From positions 1 to 64,000 of the forward strand of contig NZ_RSTD01000001.1 of NCBI RefSeq assembly GCF_004117915.1: a DNA stretch of 64,000 nt, read 5' to 3'. The notes under the pieces were generated by a model. That model searched no databases and had not been told where the DNA came from. It was given only the letters and a program-made list of their open reading frames with translations. Below, piece by piece: positions 63,853 to 64,000 of this stretch; the first letter of the stretch is position 1, and the number at the start of each line of letters is the position of its first letter. This stretch comes from Companilactobacillus metriopterae. GTDB taxonomy: Bacteria > Bacillota > Bacilli > Lactobacillales > Lactobacillaceae. The translations under genes and the position numbers were made by a program.

Positions 63853-63876
63853 AATGAATTTGTGAAAGAATTCATT
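63853..63876. promoter_or_regulatory. Inverted repeat before the last gene
   Basis: AATGAATT and AATTCATT form perfect eight-base arms with an eight-base centre. It begins inside a possible -10 box (TACAAT, 63850-63855) and may be an operator. Confidence 0.4.
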
Positions 63877-63893
63877 ATATCGGGGTGATTATT

Positions 63894-64000
63894 ATGTTTC
63901 TATTTCAAAATATATCAGGGGCAGACTTTTTAGTTTGGATACTAGTTATAGCTGCATTAATGGGCTTAAATGAACTTGCTAGGATAAATAAATGGATAGC
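63894..64000 (+). CDS. N-terminal part of a membrane protein
   Basis: Only the first 35 residues are present. They are MFLFQNISGADF followed by a hydrophobic segment (LVWILVIAALMGL) and NELARINKWI. The start is ATG behind CGGGGTG. It looks like a polytopic membrane protein, perhaps a transporter, but the fragment is too short to place. Confidence 0.6.
   Translation, partial: MFLFQNISGADFLVWILVIAALMGLNELARINKWI

Overview
The window comes from a low-GC Firmicute of the Lactobacillaceae. The evidence is the AT-rich sequence with strong AGGAGG-type ribosome sites and frequent TTG starts, the walR-walK-walH-walI-walJ-htrA-rlmH block, a LacABD tagatose-6-phosphate pathway, QueT, HelD, AspD and many compact U-tailed terminators. 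A Companilactobacillus-like species is my guess from overall gene content and low GC, not something I could test. No phage, transposase, plasmid or CRISPR locus is visible.

Layout. 1-780: the end of a cysteine-rich protein, a gene remnant with its own terminator, and degenerate AT-rich DNA. 0.8-6.4 kb: oppABCDF oligopeptide importer (minus). 6.5-9.4 kb: hflX and an amino-acid permease. 9.5-12.6 kb: glnQHMP-type amino-acid ABC importer behind an operator-like inverted repeat. 12.6-14.1 kb: a preQ1-I-type riboswitch followed by queT, a DUF2829 (Tad2-like) gene and a short-chain dehydrogenase, joined by ATGA overlaps. 14.2-15.6 kb: histidine phosphatase and VTT-domain membrane protein. 15.6-20.9 kb: lacR-lacA-lacB-lacD divergent from a GatABC-family PTS, with no lacC. 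20.9-26.9 kb: proline iminopeptidase, helD, a LytTR/LiaF-like pair, a GPP34-like protein and an SGNH hydrolase. 26.9-36.3 kb: coaA, an oxidoreductase, a Cys/Met PLP enzyme, a secreted lipase, a three-gene ABC importer and a YibE/F pair. 36.3-47.9 kb: many small stress and detoxification genes, including a MerR regulon (cupin, carboxymuconolactone decarboxylase, MerR and a frameshifted NAD(P)-binding protein), CadD, a TetR/oxidoreductase pair, DegV and a frameshifted DUF817 gene. 47.9-55.4 kb: aspartate decarboxylase, Na+/H+ antiporter, a quorum-type HTH-TPR regulator with a two-gene operon, and galE. 55.6-64 kb: tRNA-Lys, the WalRK cell-wall signalling block, htrA, a cluster of DnaA boxes, and rlmH.

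How the parts fit. Peptides and amino acids are imported by Opp, GlnQHMP and permeases and processed by a peptidase. Galactose or a related sugar probably enters through the GatABC PTS and is converted by LacAB and LacD under LacR and CcpA control. Queuosine precursor is salvaged through QueT under a riboswitch. AspD and the CPA1 antiporter suggest cytoplasmic pH control. WalRKHIJ/HtrA handles envelope homeostasis, and the walRK-rlmH neighbourhood plus the DnaA boxes suggest the origin of replication is not far away.

The most notable items are the riboswitch-queT-DUF2829-SDR operon, the DnaA-box cluster before rlmH, two MerR-type 19-bp-spacer promoters carrying the same dyad on opposite sides of one locus, and two genes broken by single-base shifts in homopolymers (T8 and A7).
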